Positions 47,781 through 60,710 of a stretch of 64,000 nt of DNA are shown piece by piece; position 1 is the stretch's first letter; every line of letters starts with the position of its first letter. Location: assembly GCA_023055505.1 (NCBI GenBank), contig JALIRH010000007.1, positions 29,369,720 through 29,433,719 on the forward strand, read 5' to 3'. The DNA comes from Callipepla californica brunnescens. Taxonomy: Eukaryota; Chordata; Aves; Galliformes; Odontophoridae. The position numbers were made by a program, and so were the translations under genes. The notes below the pieces were generated by a model. That model was not told the origin of the DNA. It did no database searches and was given only the letters and a program-made list of their open reading frames with translations.

Positions 47781-50374
47781 TCAGTGTTTAGAATTAAATA
47801 AAAACATAGAAAGAAAAAGTGTCCTAGTATTTCCTTCCTAAGTTCTCAGTATATTCATCTGTTAATTATCATTCAGTACTTATTCATTTATTTATTCATT
47901 TGGACTGGGACCTCAACAGTATCGATTTCTCACTGTATCCATAACACTGTTAACACATTTTGTATATCTTTTAAAATGAGAAGTTCTTGTTTTGTTTTCA
48001 ATGACTTTTGAAAAGGTATAGTTTGCACAGAGATATCTCATATAGGATTTATTTTTCTGAGAGGGTTCTGATCTAAAAATACAGTGATCAGGATGGGAAG
48101 AGTCTTTCCAGTTATTTTGATCTTGCATCACACATTGCTACTTACCTGGATGAAATTGATGTTGGTCTCCATGAAATGGAGCACCAAAGTTTCTACAGAA
48201 GGTATTCAAAAATCTTATGGAAAAGCTGACCACTTTCCTAAAGGCCATAAATGAGAAAGATTTTCTGAAAGAATTCCTCAGTTTGGCCAGCGTTATGGCA
48301 GATCTTTTGAGCTCTGGCAGTAGAGTTGAGTTGCTGAGGGAACGTGAGCAACAAAGAAAGGGGCTGGCATTTTGTCAAAGAACTGAAACGTTATCTTCAC
48401 ATCTGGAAATATCAACTCACCACCAGGTGCTGAATCAGATATCTGAATTGGAGAACCTACAAGAATCAACTGGAGTACTGGAGTAGAAGACACACAGGTG
48501 GTGCTTGTCTCAAATGGGCAAATCTCAGAAAGGTCCATAAGGGCCTCACAGCTGGTCCAGGTAGTCAGTGAAGATGATGCAGCTGGTCCTCTTTGCAATA
48601 CCAACCAAGAGGTATGGATCTTGGAGGCATAGGTGGGTCCCATGGAAGTTCTCTGGTATTCAGACAAGAGAATAAAGGTCATCATCACATTAAAAAAGGG
48701 CACTCATATGCAGGAGCCATGTACATATGGTGGAGATCTGCACTGATGACATTAGTTTCACCCAAGGCACTGTCCATTATGGACATTACTGCTCTCTAAA
48801 CAGTTATGGATCATTACCTGTCTCTCTGAAATTTTAAAGGTAACACTTTCAAGTGGTAAGTTAAAGAGGTGTTAGTGTTCATGAGCATTTGTTAAAGTGC
48901 ATCTCATCTTATTTGCCCTTAATTTTTCTATACAGTGTGCAGTAAAACTGTATTATCAAGTACGTCTTTCTCTCAGGATGCACTGGCTAGACACCTCTAG
49001 CCAATAGCAACATTTCCTGAGTTTCCAGAAATGACGAATGATTTCTTAATGCAGAAGTGCCATGGCTTTACTGCAGTCACAAAGACAGATTAAATTAGTA
49101 TTGACCTCCATGCTGCAGTAGCTGTGCGGCATTAGTAGAACATATGACAACTCTGCGTACTGGTTCGCATTCAGCTTGACGAAGATGAGATCATCACTGA
49201 CCTAAAAATTGGCAGCTATCCCTGCACCAGGGAAATAAGCCTAGTTTCACTGACCTTGTAAAGAAAAAGTACCAATGTCTATCATGCACATTTGGAACTT
49301 CAAAAAGGAGACTTTTCCAAAACCTCAAACTTTTTGCTGACATAACTGATTTGTAATGTGGGAAGCATTACGTCAAACTGAGACTGTTCAGCGCTGTCCC
49401 ACTGGTGTCCCTCAGCCTTGCTTCTGCAGTCACAGAAGGAAGCTGCAAGAAAGATTTCCAGGCTAAGGAATGAACACACACTGAAATTAATAACTGTAAA
49501 TAATGTCCATTGATGAGGAGAGCTAAAGAGAAATTATTCACATAGCTTTGGATTTAATGGCTAAAGGCAGTAAGAAGGTATTTTTGTCATATTAGTAATC
49601 AAGAAGTCCTAGATCTGATAACAGCTCACTGCTGCTTGCAGAAAGTAGATGTGTAAATAGGAACTAGACAAGGCAGATGTTTTCAGGGTTTTCTATTCTG
49701 AGTGCAGAATGGAGCAGGTGAGGCAGAAGCAGAAAACTCTCATGTACAGAAAAATGTGCATGAATCAGTATCTGAAAAAGATCAAAATTTTCAAATGAAC
49801 TTATTACTCAGATTACTCATAGCAGAGAGACTGAAAGGAATGAGTCAGAGTCCTCAAATCTTTAAAAACTTGGATGTACAATCAATGAGTGAGTGGTGTG
49901 ATTTGGGGAAGTATAAGACGCTGATGGAGGTCTTGGTCAACAGCAGAACAGTGAATTCAGGACTATATGAAGAATAAACTCAGCTCTAGTTACAGCTAAA
50001 ATTGAAACAAATGTCATCTGGTACATCTCATCACACAAACCTCTTGTCTTTTTTTTGGCAGGATTACTTTGCTTGCTGGTCTGCGTTACGTGGACACTTA
50101 CACTTCTCAAAGCCATTTGACTTAATACATTACCTTTGATTGAAAAACTTCCACAGAATGAGGAACACTTTCTTGAAAAGCAGTACTGAACAGAAGGACA
50201 CAGAGGTCATTGCAAATAATTACCCAACCACAAGCACTTAATGCAATGCTGTGGGAAAAAATGGCCAATGCAACACATAGAAGTATAATAAGAGAATATG
50301 AAGGAAAAGAAGGAAAGTGATTTTGAATTAATGACTGCTATTATTCTACTTTGTCCACTTCTCATTTTCATGCT
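47781..50374. other. No clear gene; unexplained ORF-bearing stretch at 48150-48800
   Basis: The 48150-48800 segment has overlapping open stretches on both strands: 48217-48486 plus (89 codons, Leu/Glu-rich) and 48293-48703 minus (136 codons). On the minus strand a full donor (TTCATCCAG before GTAAGT) lies at 48148. I recognise no protein. It may be an old processed pseudogene or an unrecognised repeat. The rest shows nothing distinct. Confidence 0.35.
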
Positions 50375-50790
50375 TCAAGAAATATGTGAAATACTGCAGA
50401 GAAATCAAAGGAGAGTGACAAAGTGACCCAAGGGATGGAAAGAGAGCCCCAAAGAAAAGTCTTATGTAGGTTGAGAAGTGACCTGATCTGCATTTATAGA
50501 TATTTACACAGATGAGCAAGATCTGGGGCAATGTTTTAATGTCATATATGAAGACGTAACAAGATCTAAGATCTATTAGCTGAAGTTAAATGAATTGAAC
50601 CTTGAAATAAAACCATCTTTCTAGCTATGGTGGTAAATGAGTATTGAAATAGGTTACCCTGTGCTGGTGGGTTTTAAATTACTTCTTGTCTTTAGGGTGA
50701 AATCAGTTGCCTTTCTGAGTGATATGCCTTTACCCCATTACTGTCAAAAAGACTACAGAGATATGGCCATTTCTAGCTTTGGAAATGAGG
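50375..50790 (+). mobile_element. Ancient CR1-like LINE fragment (sense)
   Basis: GAGAAATCAAAGGAGAGTGAC..., then AAGGGATGGAAAGAGAGCCCC, TAGGTTGAGAAGTGACCTGATC and ATTTATAGATATTTACACAGATG follow the order of the CR1 reverse-transcriptase 3' region. ATTGAAATAGGTTACCCTGTGCTGGTGG and GGGTTTTAAATTAC...TTTCTGAGTGATATG then match the following ORF end and UTR. It is much more diverged than the other CR1 copies, so older. Boundaries are approximate and no 3' tail is recognisable. Confidence 0.6.
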
Positions 50791-53700
50791 AGCCTGGGAC
50801 CCACAGTTCTCCAAGTGGTCAGTGGTAGAAATGCAGAATTGTCTGTCTTGTCCTCAGGTGCTTACGTATGTGCAGATCCCTGATAAGGCAGTGATCACAA
50901 CACATTCACAGTTCTTCAAGGCATGCCTTCACACGCTAGGAAATATGTTTTTTGTTTCTGCACAATTGTTTGTGTTTCTCTCCAGGCCACCTGAGACCCA
51001 CAGGAGCTGGAATGGAGGTATGGCAAGAAGGGATGCAACTCTTGGGTTTGTTAAGAATCAGGTGTAGGTTGGAACTGTGCAACAGGAGTAGAATTTTGCT
51101 GCTGGGCACATCTGGACATTTTCCTCCTTTCCACAGCAGTGACTACAGGCACTGTGGCAATCTTCAGTTCTCCTGCTTGGGCCTGTGGCTGTGAAGGGGC
51201 TGTGTTGTTATCTTACTACCTTTAAACTGTCCTCCTGCCTCTGGCCTTGGCCTTGTTCCACAGCTCTGCGCACCTCTACTGAGGGAATTTTGCTGTCCTG
51301 ACCAAGACAGAGAGCCTGTATGATACTAAACACACACAACTAAATGCTTCAGGTCGTGAACTGTGAGCCCTGAGCTAAAATAAATGCCAGAGTCCTGAAT
51401 AAGAACACGAATAATTCATGTGGATGAAGGTGAAGTGAAGGAAAAGGACTACTTGTTTTGGTGACAGTTTGGCTTAGGTATGATGTCAGTATATGCTCCA
51501 AAACAGCCCAAGTTCACTCATCAGAAAATCTCAGATCTTGCAACCATAGGGAAGAATCTCAAGGTCCTCTGTCCAAGGAAGGATGAAGATAACTGGACAA
51601 AGCAATATTTTCTTTGCCCTTTCCAATCTAACATGGCGTGCTTCTACAGTTACGACCCTAAAAATCAGGCAACAGAGGGAACATGGAAGCAGAGGCAAAT
51701 ACAAATTATGATGGCATCACATCAAATATTGGACTGTTTTGCCCTGGCGGCAGGGAAATCATAGCAAATGCTATTTGTCCTGGTCTCCATTGGCCAGCAT
51801 GTTGTGGCAGTGCTGGCTCAGCTAACTGGGCTCCTCAGGATTATTACTGAACAGGTCTGCTTTCTTCTGTTATTTCTTTTTCTTTCTTTCTATTTATATA
51901 TATATATATATATATACCATTTGTTCCATGGGTAGCAACAAAATAAATAAATAAATAAATAAAATGACAGTTGAACAGTTTGTTATACAAATAGCTTGTG
52001 TTTTTGCAGTCTGCATTCTCTAGTCCTGAGATAGACAGATTACTGACAGAAAATTTTAGAAAAGGCAAATATTAGAAGGTTATGGCATACAAGAAACATT
52101 GTATACAAGAACATGGTTTAATCACTTTAAAATAATGCAGATAGGCATTAAAATTAAGAATAACAAGTCACCAGGTTCAGGATTGGCCACCTCTCAGAAC
52201 AGTTAATGTAAAAATCTTTATCTTCCACTATTCCAAGTATGTATGTATTGTAGGCGTGCATATAGATTATGTCAGGAAAGGACCTAATAATCCTATCAGC
52301 CACATAGGCTGTTAGATATATCCGCAGTTGGATCTGCTCTGTTTGTCAGCAGTACCTATGTACACATAAAAACACAAAGGCATTTTTTCTATTGGGGCCA
52401 TAAATTTATATTAGAGTACTTGTATTATACTCTATTTTTCTTGGCTTGAAAATATCAGAGTATAATACAACCCTCTGCGCTTGCTGCCCATGTTTTCTGT
52501 TTCTCCCCTGAAGGGAAGGGCTTGCAGTAAGTGGTGGGCAGGAGATGCCTTGAGGAAAACAAGGTTCTCATGAATGGGAAATGAAACAGAAAGTTGCAAC
52601 CAAAGAAGGGCCTATCAGAGATTTTAATAACATTCTTCAAAAGGTGTCTTGTGAACACTCACCAGCATTTAATGCTCAAATGATTAAGTACTCCAGAAGC
52701 ATACGTATCCTAAAGAGAGAGGAAAAAAACACCCTTCTCTAATGTTTTTAAGCTCCATCGTTTTTCAGTGCACTGTCTTGAACATCAAGAACATTTAAAA
52801 GGGAAAGCAGTTCCCTCTTCTTGCTAAACCAGGTACAGTTGGATTTTGCTGTGATTTGCATCGCCACTGGCCTATGCTGCTGGCGGTTGTTGTTAGTGCT
52901 GCTTTCCTGGAGGCAGTCAGAGCAGCCCTGGGGCAGCAGCTGCTACTCTCCAAAAGGCTGACTGGGACACTTTAGCTGGTGTTTCAAGGCAAATGTTGCA
53001 GGTCTGGCTGTTTTACGATTTGCTACTAAAGCTGCACAGCCACATTTTGCCTCCAAATACAACTAGGCTTGCTGAGTAAAGGCTTACTGTCTGAAAAATA
53101 AACTTCTAATCCTGATCTTGCAGCTCCCAAGGACAGCACATGCTGGCTTTAGGCTGTGGGAAGTCAGTGGATCTTTCCAAGCCCCAAAATGATCAAGGTT
53201 TTGAGATGGGAATCACCTCCAGAGATGGACTCCCCAGCTCTACCACAGTGCATGCTGCAGGACAGAAAAGCCCTCTCAAGGGGGGTGTGCAGCGAGCTGT
53301 CTGACTGCAGAAAGCCACTCTGAAGTGCAGGAAGCAAGCATGTACTGGTCAAGGAATTAAATTACTTAAGGCGATGACTCATCCAATAACTATTCAGTGT
53401 TTGTGGTTAAAAGAGAAACCTCTGCCAGGGAATGACTAAAATCCATTGGCATGAGCTTTAAAGGAATCATGACTGGGCCTAAACTACCATATACGCAAGT
53501 GAATTATTTTTCCACCCCTTCCTACTGAAGCGAGGATAAAGAAAACACACCGTCCCTGTGTGCGTAGGTTATTGCTGTGCCAGAGCAGCCCCAGGGCCTT
53601 TCCAGCAGCCGCTCTGCACTGGGCCAGGCCCAGGCCTACATTTCTGTGTTCAGTCTGGACTGTGTTTTTGTACTGTTTTGAAGGCCCAAGCTGGCAGTGT

Positions 53701-53913
53701 GCAACTAGCTGCAGGGTAACTCATTCCTGTTCGGCTGAAGGGTGGATAGGAGGGGAATGAGTGAATTCCAGGATCTGGCAGTTTGGCCCAGAAATGCAAA
53801 AAAAAAACAACCCAGTGCGACTGGCTTCTGAGGGCTGTGCTGGGGCAACCAGATCTCAGCCTCTTTGCTGCAAGCTGTTTGGGTCTGGCAATGGCTATCG
53901 CTCAGCAGCAGAC
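50791..53913. other. Non-coding stretch with simple repeats
   Basis: No gene recognised. (TA)n lies at 51894-51916 and (AAAT)n at 51938-51963. The ORF at 51480-51764 (94 codons) has no family features. Confidence 0.5.
51894..51963. repeat. (TA)n followed by (AAAT)n microsatellites
   Basis: About eleven TA units, then after 21 nt about six AAAT units. Confidence 0.95.
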
Positions 53914-54345
53914 AGGATCACAGGATCCTAAAATCATGTGGGTTGGAAGAGACCTTCAGAATCACATGTCCAGCCCTTACCTACTGAGTCCCACTGCTAA
54001 ACTGTATCCCTTAGTGCCACATCCACGTCTCTTACATACCTTCAGTGATGGGGACTCCCTCACTTCTCTGGGCAGTCCTTTCCAATGCTTGACTGCTTTG
54101 TCTGTAAGGAAATTCCTCCTAATATTCAATCTAAACTTCCCCTGGCACAACTTGAAACTGTTTCCTTGATATCCGATCACATCACCTGAGAAAAGAGACC
54201 GACATCCACCTTGCTGCAGCTTCCTTTCAGGTAGAGATAGAGAGTGGTGAGGTCTTTCCTCAGCCTTCTCTTTTCCAGACCAAACAACCTCATTTCCTTC
54301 AACCACTCTTCATATGTCCTATTTTGTAGTGTCTTCACAAAAGTA
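53914..54345 (-). mobile_element. CR1 LINE, 3' portion (antisense)
   Basis: This reads, in the plus direction, AGGATCACAGGATCCTAAAATC..., GTGGGTTGGAAGAGACCTTC, ...GGGGACTCCCTCACTTCTCTGGGCAG..., GGAAATTCCTCCTAATATTC and ...CAGCCTTCTCTTTTCCAGACC. This is the reverse complement of the CR1 ORF2 end plus 3' UTR, about 430 nt, 5' truncated. The 109-codon and 80-codon minus-strand ORFs are decayed remains of the element's coding end. Confidence 0.92.
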
Positions 54346-57249
54346 TTCTTGAGTAACTCAGAGGATGTGTTGCTAACGTATGCAAAAAGCAGGAAAGATT
54401 CAATGCAATTGATAGACAAACAAGATGCTCGGTTTTGTTCCCAGTGGCCTCCAAATTTGTTTTTAAGTGAAAAATGCCCTGTGGTATTTTTTTATTTATT
54501 CTTTTTTTCTTTTTGTTTGTTTATTTTTTGCTTCCCTAGAGCCTTGCAAGCCACTGTTACTGCCTTTGTCAAGGGTCAGGGGAATATTTCAGCAGCCTGA
54601 ACTGTCAGCAAATGTGCTTAGAAGAAACTGAGAATATTCTGTAGCTTTTTTCAGGTTTCTGTGGCTGTAAGGAAGCTATGTAGTAAGGAAATAGCCTGGC
54701 ATGCACAGATGTGTATTTCCCTCCATTAAAGGTTAAAGCACGGCCCTGGCATCATTCAGAAAAGCCTTCCCACACCTGCTTTTCATTTCCTCTTGCTATT
54801 TCTGGTAATGAAAATTGGAACTATTGCTATAGATTTGGGGCACAGAAGGCCTTGTACACATTTTCTTTTTTCTTAAAAGCAAGTCTGGGAGTAAATGAAC
54901 GTCTAAGACTCAGAAAGATTAAACCAGAGAAATTCTAGGAGGAGGAGAAGAAAAGGAAAAGCTTGCCCTTCATTATTATTTTTCACTACACATCCAGCTG
55001 GGAAGCTCAAGTTGCCTTTCGTCCTTTTCAGATCTTCACTGTTTCTGCACCAGACAATCTGCTGCTTGCAGGAGCTGCCCCTTTTGAAGGTTTAACATGG
55101 AAACAACAGAACTGCAGTCTGTTTTACAGGAACCCATTGAGCTTCCTGCAGAAATAAATTCCTTTCCAGCACTTTCTTCTCCTGATTGCCAGTCAGCCCT
55201 TTGTTCTCTGCCTTTCCAAAAGCTTGGCTATGTTACCTCAAGGAAAGGTGTTTTTGTAGCCAAATGCTCTTTTTTTCTATTTTTTTTTGCTTCTCCCTCC
55301 ACTCACTCCCTCTACTACTGAGATGCCACCAGAGTTCTTCTCCTCCAGTAGATGCTGGCAGCAGTTGGGGTGCTCTAAAATCCTCTGGGAAGTCCATGCT
55401 CACGTTTCACCCTCTGCTGTCATCACTTGGCTTCACTATGACCTCTGGGTGTGCCCTGTTTTCTGTGTGGGATATCTCAACCTCCCTAATGGAGCTGAAG
55501 TACTAAATTCCCACTGGCCCTGACAAGAGGAGCTTCTGCCTTAATAGCTCTGTAAACAATGTGGACAAAACCCTCAGAGCAACACAGTAAGTTCGTATCT
55601 CATCCAAGTCTTCAGAGTACCCACAGAATACAAAGCCTGGTCTTCATTTTTGCGGCTTTGTGTGGAGAAACCACTCTGAATCCCCACCTGCTGCAGGCTA
55701 TTCAACCCTATCCTAACTTATTCTACCCTACCGTTCCCTATCCTACAACAATTGGAATGTCCCTAATGGAACAGTTTAAAGAGAGGCTTATCTAAGGTGG
55801 TCATAGTTTGGTAATGAGGGCAGTCTGTACTTCATGGGAGTCTTGGATTCATAACCTGTTCCCATCTGATTTGTAGAGCTATGTGCACAGCTGCTTCTCC
55901 AGCTGGTGCTCTGTTTGCATGCTAATGAGTGTACGAGGCTGGGATAGAGCAGGAAAGCTCTTTGCCTCATCTACACAATGCCTGGGCAAGTTTTGGTAGC
56001 CAGCTCCAGGAGAGAACGCAAAGGATTTACCTTCTTGGAGGGTCTTTGTCTACTCTGTTCTCAGCAATAAAGGAACCCCAGGTTCACACAGCTTGTTGCT
56101 CACTCTCCTCTCACCTTACCTTTCAAGACCCCACTGTCCTGGTTTCTGATCCTCTGCAGGCAGTACATGGAGAATATGGGTTTCTGCCCCGGGGCTATGT
56201 TTCCTACTGATCTGAACCGCTAAATCGCGCAGCACTGAGTCACTGGGGAGATTTAGCCCTGGGTGCTCCAACGCCCTTAGGCATGTTTGCACATCTCAGG
56301 CTGTGACTCCAACCTCCTTTTTTCTTGACAGTGCTTTTGCTCCCTAAGGGGGTTTGGTCAAATGATAAGGATGTTGTTAGTGCCTGTTAATGCCATTTTG
56401 AGCACATGGGAACGTGTAGTTCCAAGTGTTTTGTTTTGAGATTTGGGCCAGTCTATCTCCAGAGATTGCTTGGTGTGTGTGATCTCACACTCACAATAAC
56501 ATTCTTACCCTTCCTGCTGTCCCAAATTTTAAATCCCTTTTGCTGCCTCTCCTTGCTTTTGCATCCCATTAAGGTAATTAGCAGATACTTAGGCAGAGCA
56601 CAGTTTGGCCTACCCACTCTGAAATCATCTTCTCTAAATGGAAGCTTTATAGGTGGGTTTCAAACCTCATAGGTCAGATGAGTGTTTTCCCTGTATTGCA
56701 CATTTCCTTTTAGCATTCATCAAGCAGGCTGACTCCATCACTATCTCACAGCTCAGAAAGGACAATCTCTCTGCTTGCCAATATCTGGATTTTAGCAGAT
56801 AGAACAGAATCCCAATCACTATATACAAAGACTGAGACTGAAGATGATGGACTTTGAATAAAATGAGCATGATCTGCTCCTGGGTTGAGTGCAGCACAGT
56901 GCTTAGCTCTAGGGAAAGCAGGAAGGATGTGGGAGAGCAATTTCCACTAAACATTCCTTTACTACATTTTGTATCTCAATATTATTCTCTGTCCGAATTT
57001 CATCTGTCTTCTATAAATGACAGTGGAACAAGTGATACTTTTTAGTATCAAAGTTTGCTGGTTTACCCATCATCTTGTATATTTTTTAGTAATATATGCT
57101 GAAAGTGTTCTAAGGCTCTCTTTACCTTGAAGACTCCTACTTAAAACAACAGTCTCATTTGCTTTTGGGACCTTTTGATGATTAACCACCTGCTGCCATT
57201 CAAGTCCTGATGAAGAAATGAGTATGTGGGCACAGGGCTTACTGAGCAA
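54346..57249. other. Non-coding stretch
   Basis: No gene recognised. A pyrimidine-rich CCCTA/CCTAT-like patch occurs at 55702-55748. ORFs of 60-106 codons show no family motif. Confidence 0.5.
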
Positions 57250-58203
57250 GCAATGGTCTTCAAGCTGGTATGGGGCCTCATGTTATCATCTTGCAAGAGA
57301 GATGTTGTCCTCTGGCCTAGCCTGGCTCTGGAAGGTAGAGGCTTCAGCTTAGTAAGTGTCATGATATAGCAGTCAGAGTTGATGATTTGTCTGAGTTCCA
57401 GGAAATCCAGAAGGATTACCTCTTTCCTATCCCAAAAGACACTATGCATCACTTTACTCACTGAGGGCTTTGTCCTGAACTTTTTCATTGATGGGGAATT
57501 CAGATGTAGTGATTCCATGGACTGTTATTTTCACTCTGGTTCATAATGGTGGTGCCATGTAATCAGTAATGATGCAGTCCAGGTCACTGTCACTTTAACC
57601 ATCATACGAGTTCAGTGGGTCTTGACAAACTCGCACATGTTGTTCTTTATGTTCCTGTGTGAGCATTTGTGGAACCCACCTGATGCAAACTTTATGCTAC
57701 CTTTGTTCCCAGTGCACTGAAACTGATATTCAGATCTGTAGTCAGTTCCCTGGTTGTAACCCACCAATTCATGTAGATGAGCTGAAGGAGATGGTCTTTG
57801 TTTCGTGGTGAAACAGATTTACCTGGCCATCCAGAATGTCACTTATCTTTCATGTCGCTGTCAGCACTGCTGAAACTCATCACTGCCTCACTGTGCTCAC
57901 ATCCACCGGTCTCCAGTGGATGATGGTTTCCATCAATGTTGAGCAAGCAGCGATGAATGTCAGTGGGTGCCACTTTTTCCACATGGATGAATTCAATTCC
58001 ACACCTTTGCTTCATATGCACTTTCATTTCAGATGCCGTTTTGTCAGGCTGCTGCTCTGCTGCCATATGTAGCACAGCAACAAGATGTAACAGCATATTG
58101 GATATATATCAGGAGTAACCTCTGCTGCCATACTACCAACATTCACATCTGACACCGTGGGCCAACATAATAAAAAAGAAGGCATTACTTTTGGAGCAGC
58201 TCT
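57250..58203 (-). pseudogene. Mariner-family DNA transposon, decayed transposase (Galluhop-like)
   Basis: Read on the minus strand, the element starts with CTGCTCCAAAAGTAATGCC (58199-58181), which resembles the terminal repeat of the chicken mariner Galluhop. The transposase start lies near 58096. Recognisable pieces follow in order: KQRCGIEF...DIHRCLLN (helix-turn-helix region, about 57940-58010), SADSDMKDK, TRELTTDLNI, HHYEPE, NSPSMKKFRTKPS, VFWDRKEVILLDFLE and LLQDDNMRPHTSLKT (about 57290-57255). The family is D,D34D. The first Asp region (about 57555-57580) is disrupted by a small deletion, the second Asp (near 57286) is kept, and the C-terminal part with the third Asp is missing. Several stops and frameshifts occur, so it is inactive. 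No matching terminal repeat is visible on the left, so the element is truncated or diverged there. Confidence 0.9.
58181..58203 (-). repeat. Probable terminal inverted repeat of the mariner element
   Basis: The minus strand reads GAGCTGCTCCAAAAGTAATGCC, as expected at the transposase-start end of Galluhop-like mariners. No TA dinucleotide abuts it exactly (GTATTA lies a few bases outside), so the outer boundary is approximate. Confidence 0.6.
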
Positions 58204-60375
58204 TGTATTAAAAGAGACTTCTGTATACTGCTTTTGAAATAAATGCCATTTTCAGGAAACAATTTATATGAATATAAATGATGTGCTATCTGCACTGATG
58301 TTTTAGGAAGAAAGATGACTGAACAATCAGGAAAGGCTGCTTGGTCAAGAGCACTCTTGTGCAAAGAAAGGCCTGGTTTGAAAGAGAGCTGATTTTCTGC
58401 AGCACGGTGTTAATGCTTGTTTGCTTTAGGTGCTCACTGGTTTTTATCTATTATGGAGCTCTTAACTTGTATTTTGCTACAAGGAAATACCTGTTAGTCT
58501 GCCTAGTGATGGTACTCTGGGCACGATATAATAACAGCAAAAAATCCAGCACATCAGAAATAAAATAAAGATTCCATCAATGGGGACAGTGACTTTTTTT
58601 TGCCCCAGTTACACAGAACACAGAGCTTGGCACTCTGGATTCCTTCTGATGCATGTTGCTCTTCATGCTGCAGAGTTATGGAGGATGGAGGCAGCCTGTT
58701 TAAGCAACTACATTTTGAGACCAAAAGCCCTAAGCATCTTCCCATGTGAGGCTCAATCTGGATGCAGCTGGCTTTGAATTGAACTGTAGCAGGAATATTT
58801 GGAAGTTCAGAAGTCGTGTAGCAAACTGGGACTGGGACAACTTCGCCCACCTGAAATTACGGTGAGAACTGTAGCAAAAAGCCTTTGTGCTTGGAGATGT
58901 GCCTTGGGCATAGCATTTAAGCTTCCTACTGAAAGAGAATCTGGTGTCCCTTCTTCAGATGCCGGTTAGCTCTTAACAAAGTATGTGTTGCCTCCCCTGC
59001 CTTACAAAACAAGAAATCAAACCAAAGCAGCAGTGCAACCTGATCAGGTGGAGGACAGCAACAAGAAAAATTCTCCATGAAGCTGTTAGATAGAGACAGA
59101 TCCCTGGAACGTATATGCAATGCCAAAAACTCAGCACACACCCTACATCTGCAAAAGTGGGCTCACTGATTTTAAACAATCCTCCAGTTCTTTTGGTACT
59201 TCTACCTGAGCCCGATGCTTTATTTCACAGAGTTAAAAGCCAAGTTTCTAGCACGGCTGGGTGACAGTACAGCAGCCGAGCAGCAGAGACAGCTTCTACA
59301 TTGATACACACAATACCTATTGCCATTATGGGATAAAGGGACACAACAATTGCCCTTAATTTAGAAACAAATAACAGAGGGATGCTTAGCAGCTGTGGGA
59401 ATCATATATGCACATACTCTAACAGAGAATCTGTACAGCAGGAGCAAGAGGATGCGTTTTCAAGATGACATGGAAGAAGCCTACTTTGAAGTTCCCAGGC
59501 TGAGTAAAATCAATATCTAAACACTTCAGTGAAATGTGTTTGATGTTGTCTACATGTAGAAGCCCAATGGAGGCCACTTATTATTGAATAGTACTAGACT
59601 GAGCGAAGTAGGTCATATTACAGCTTTGTTTGGGAAGCTACATTGTATCTGCCAGAACAGCATCCTTAATGCATAGTGTCTGGCACTGGAGAATAGGTAA
59701 GGTATGCACCCCAACCACCTGCAGGAGCGAGTACACAGATAAACAGATCACACCGATGATTGTTCTCTGAAACATTCATTGGTTCAATTGCCAAATTCTG
59801 TCAAGTGGCTGCTTGAACCCATCTTGCATGCCAGACATCTTGCAAAGGCTATTTATAAAGTCACTGTGACTGTGGTGGTGCTGAAGGTCTGTCAGCATTT
59901 CCATTACAGGCTTCTGTAACTTAGCAGTACGATATTCACTCCAGGCTAGACTCTGGTTTGAAGGGGGATTTCATCCTAAAACAAACAGTACTCCTCCTTG
60001 CTCTAGGGCTCCTATTCCTACAAGTGTCAAATATTGCTGTTATCTAATAGATTTTTGAGTTCCTATTGCTTTAAAAAATAATAAAGAAAGTTTAAAATTT
60101 CCTGACGTTTAAAACTTTTTTCTTTTTTCTTTTTTTTTTTTTTTTAATGAATGGGGACCAAGGTATATTTTGCTGTAGGGAAAACAGAGATGCCTAGAGA
60201 GCTAGAAATGGCAAGTATGTTCCCTGTGCATTATTAACAGCATTGCTGGCTGGTGACTGTATGTGATGGTAGACACAGGGATGTGGCATCTTGGTGAATG
60301 TGTGCAACGCTGCTCTAGCCATGAAGAGGACTCTCAGGTGAGCCTCAGAAGATGAGCAGAGCTGCCCTGCTGTTG
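58204..60375. other. Non-coding stretch
   Basis: No gene recognised. It contains a T-rich tract at 60112-60146. ORFs of 65-98 codons show no family features. Confidence 0.5.
60112..60146. repeat. Poly(T)-rich tract
   Basis: T runs with two C interruptions, ending in T20 before AATG. Confidence 0.9.
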
Positions 60376-60710
60376 TAGAATCATAGAATCCTTAGAGTTG
60401 GAAGAACCTTTAAAGGCCATCTAGCCCAACTCCCCTGCAGTAAACAGGAACACCACAATTTGTTCAGATTGCCCAGGGCCTGATCTAGCCTCACCTTGGA
60501 AGTCTCCAAGGATGAGGACATCCATCACACCTCTGGGCAACCTGTTCCAGTGCCTCTCTACCGTCTCTGTAAGAGACGTTTTCCTTGTATCTAACCTAAA
60601 TCTACTCTCTTTGAGCTTGAAGCCCTTTCCCGTTGTTCTATCACCACAGTCCCTCCTAAAGAGTCTGTCTCCTTCTTTCCTGTAGCTCCTGTTTCGACAC
60701 TGAAAGGTCA
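60376..60710 (-). mobile_element. CR1 LINE, 3' portion (antisense)
   Basis: It begins AGAATCATAGAATCCTTAGAG, with TTGGAAGAACCTTTAAAGGCCATC and CCCAACTCCCCTGCAG. It continues through ACACCTCTGGGCAACCTGTTCC, GCTTGAAGCCCTTTCCCGTTG and CTTTCCTGTAGCTCC. This is the reverse complement of the CR1 3' end including its ATTCTATGATTCT-type terminus, about 335 nt, 5' truncated. It appears moderately young from its clean tail. The 101-codon minus-strand ORF at 60421-60726 is a relic of CR1 sequence. Confidence 0.93.

Noticed and set aside
55702..55748. CCCTA/CCTAT-rich patch resembling telomeric repeat
   Set aside because: Units are irregular and few; there is no tandem CCCTAA array. A chance pyrimidine-rich patch.
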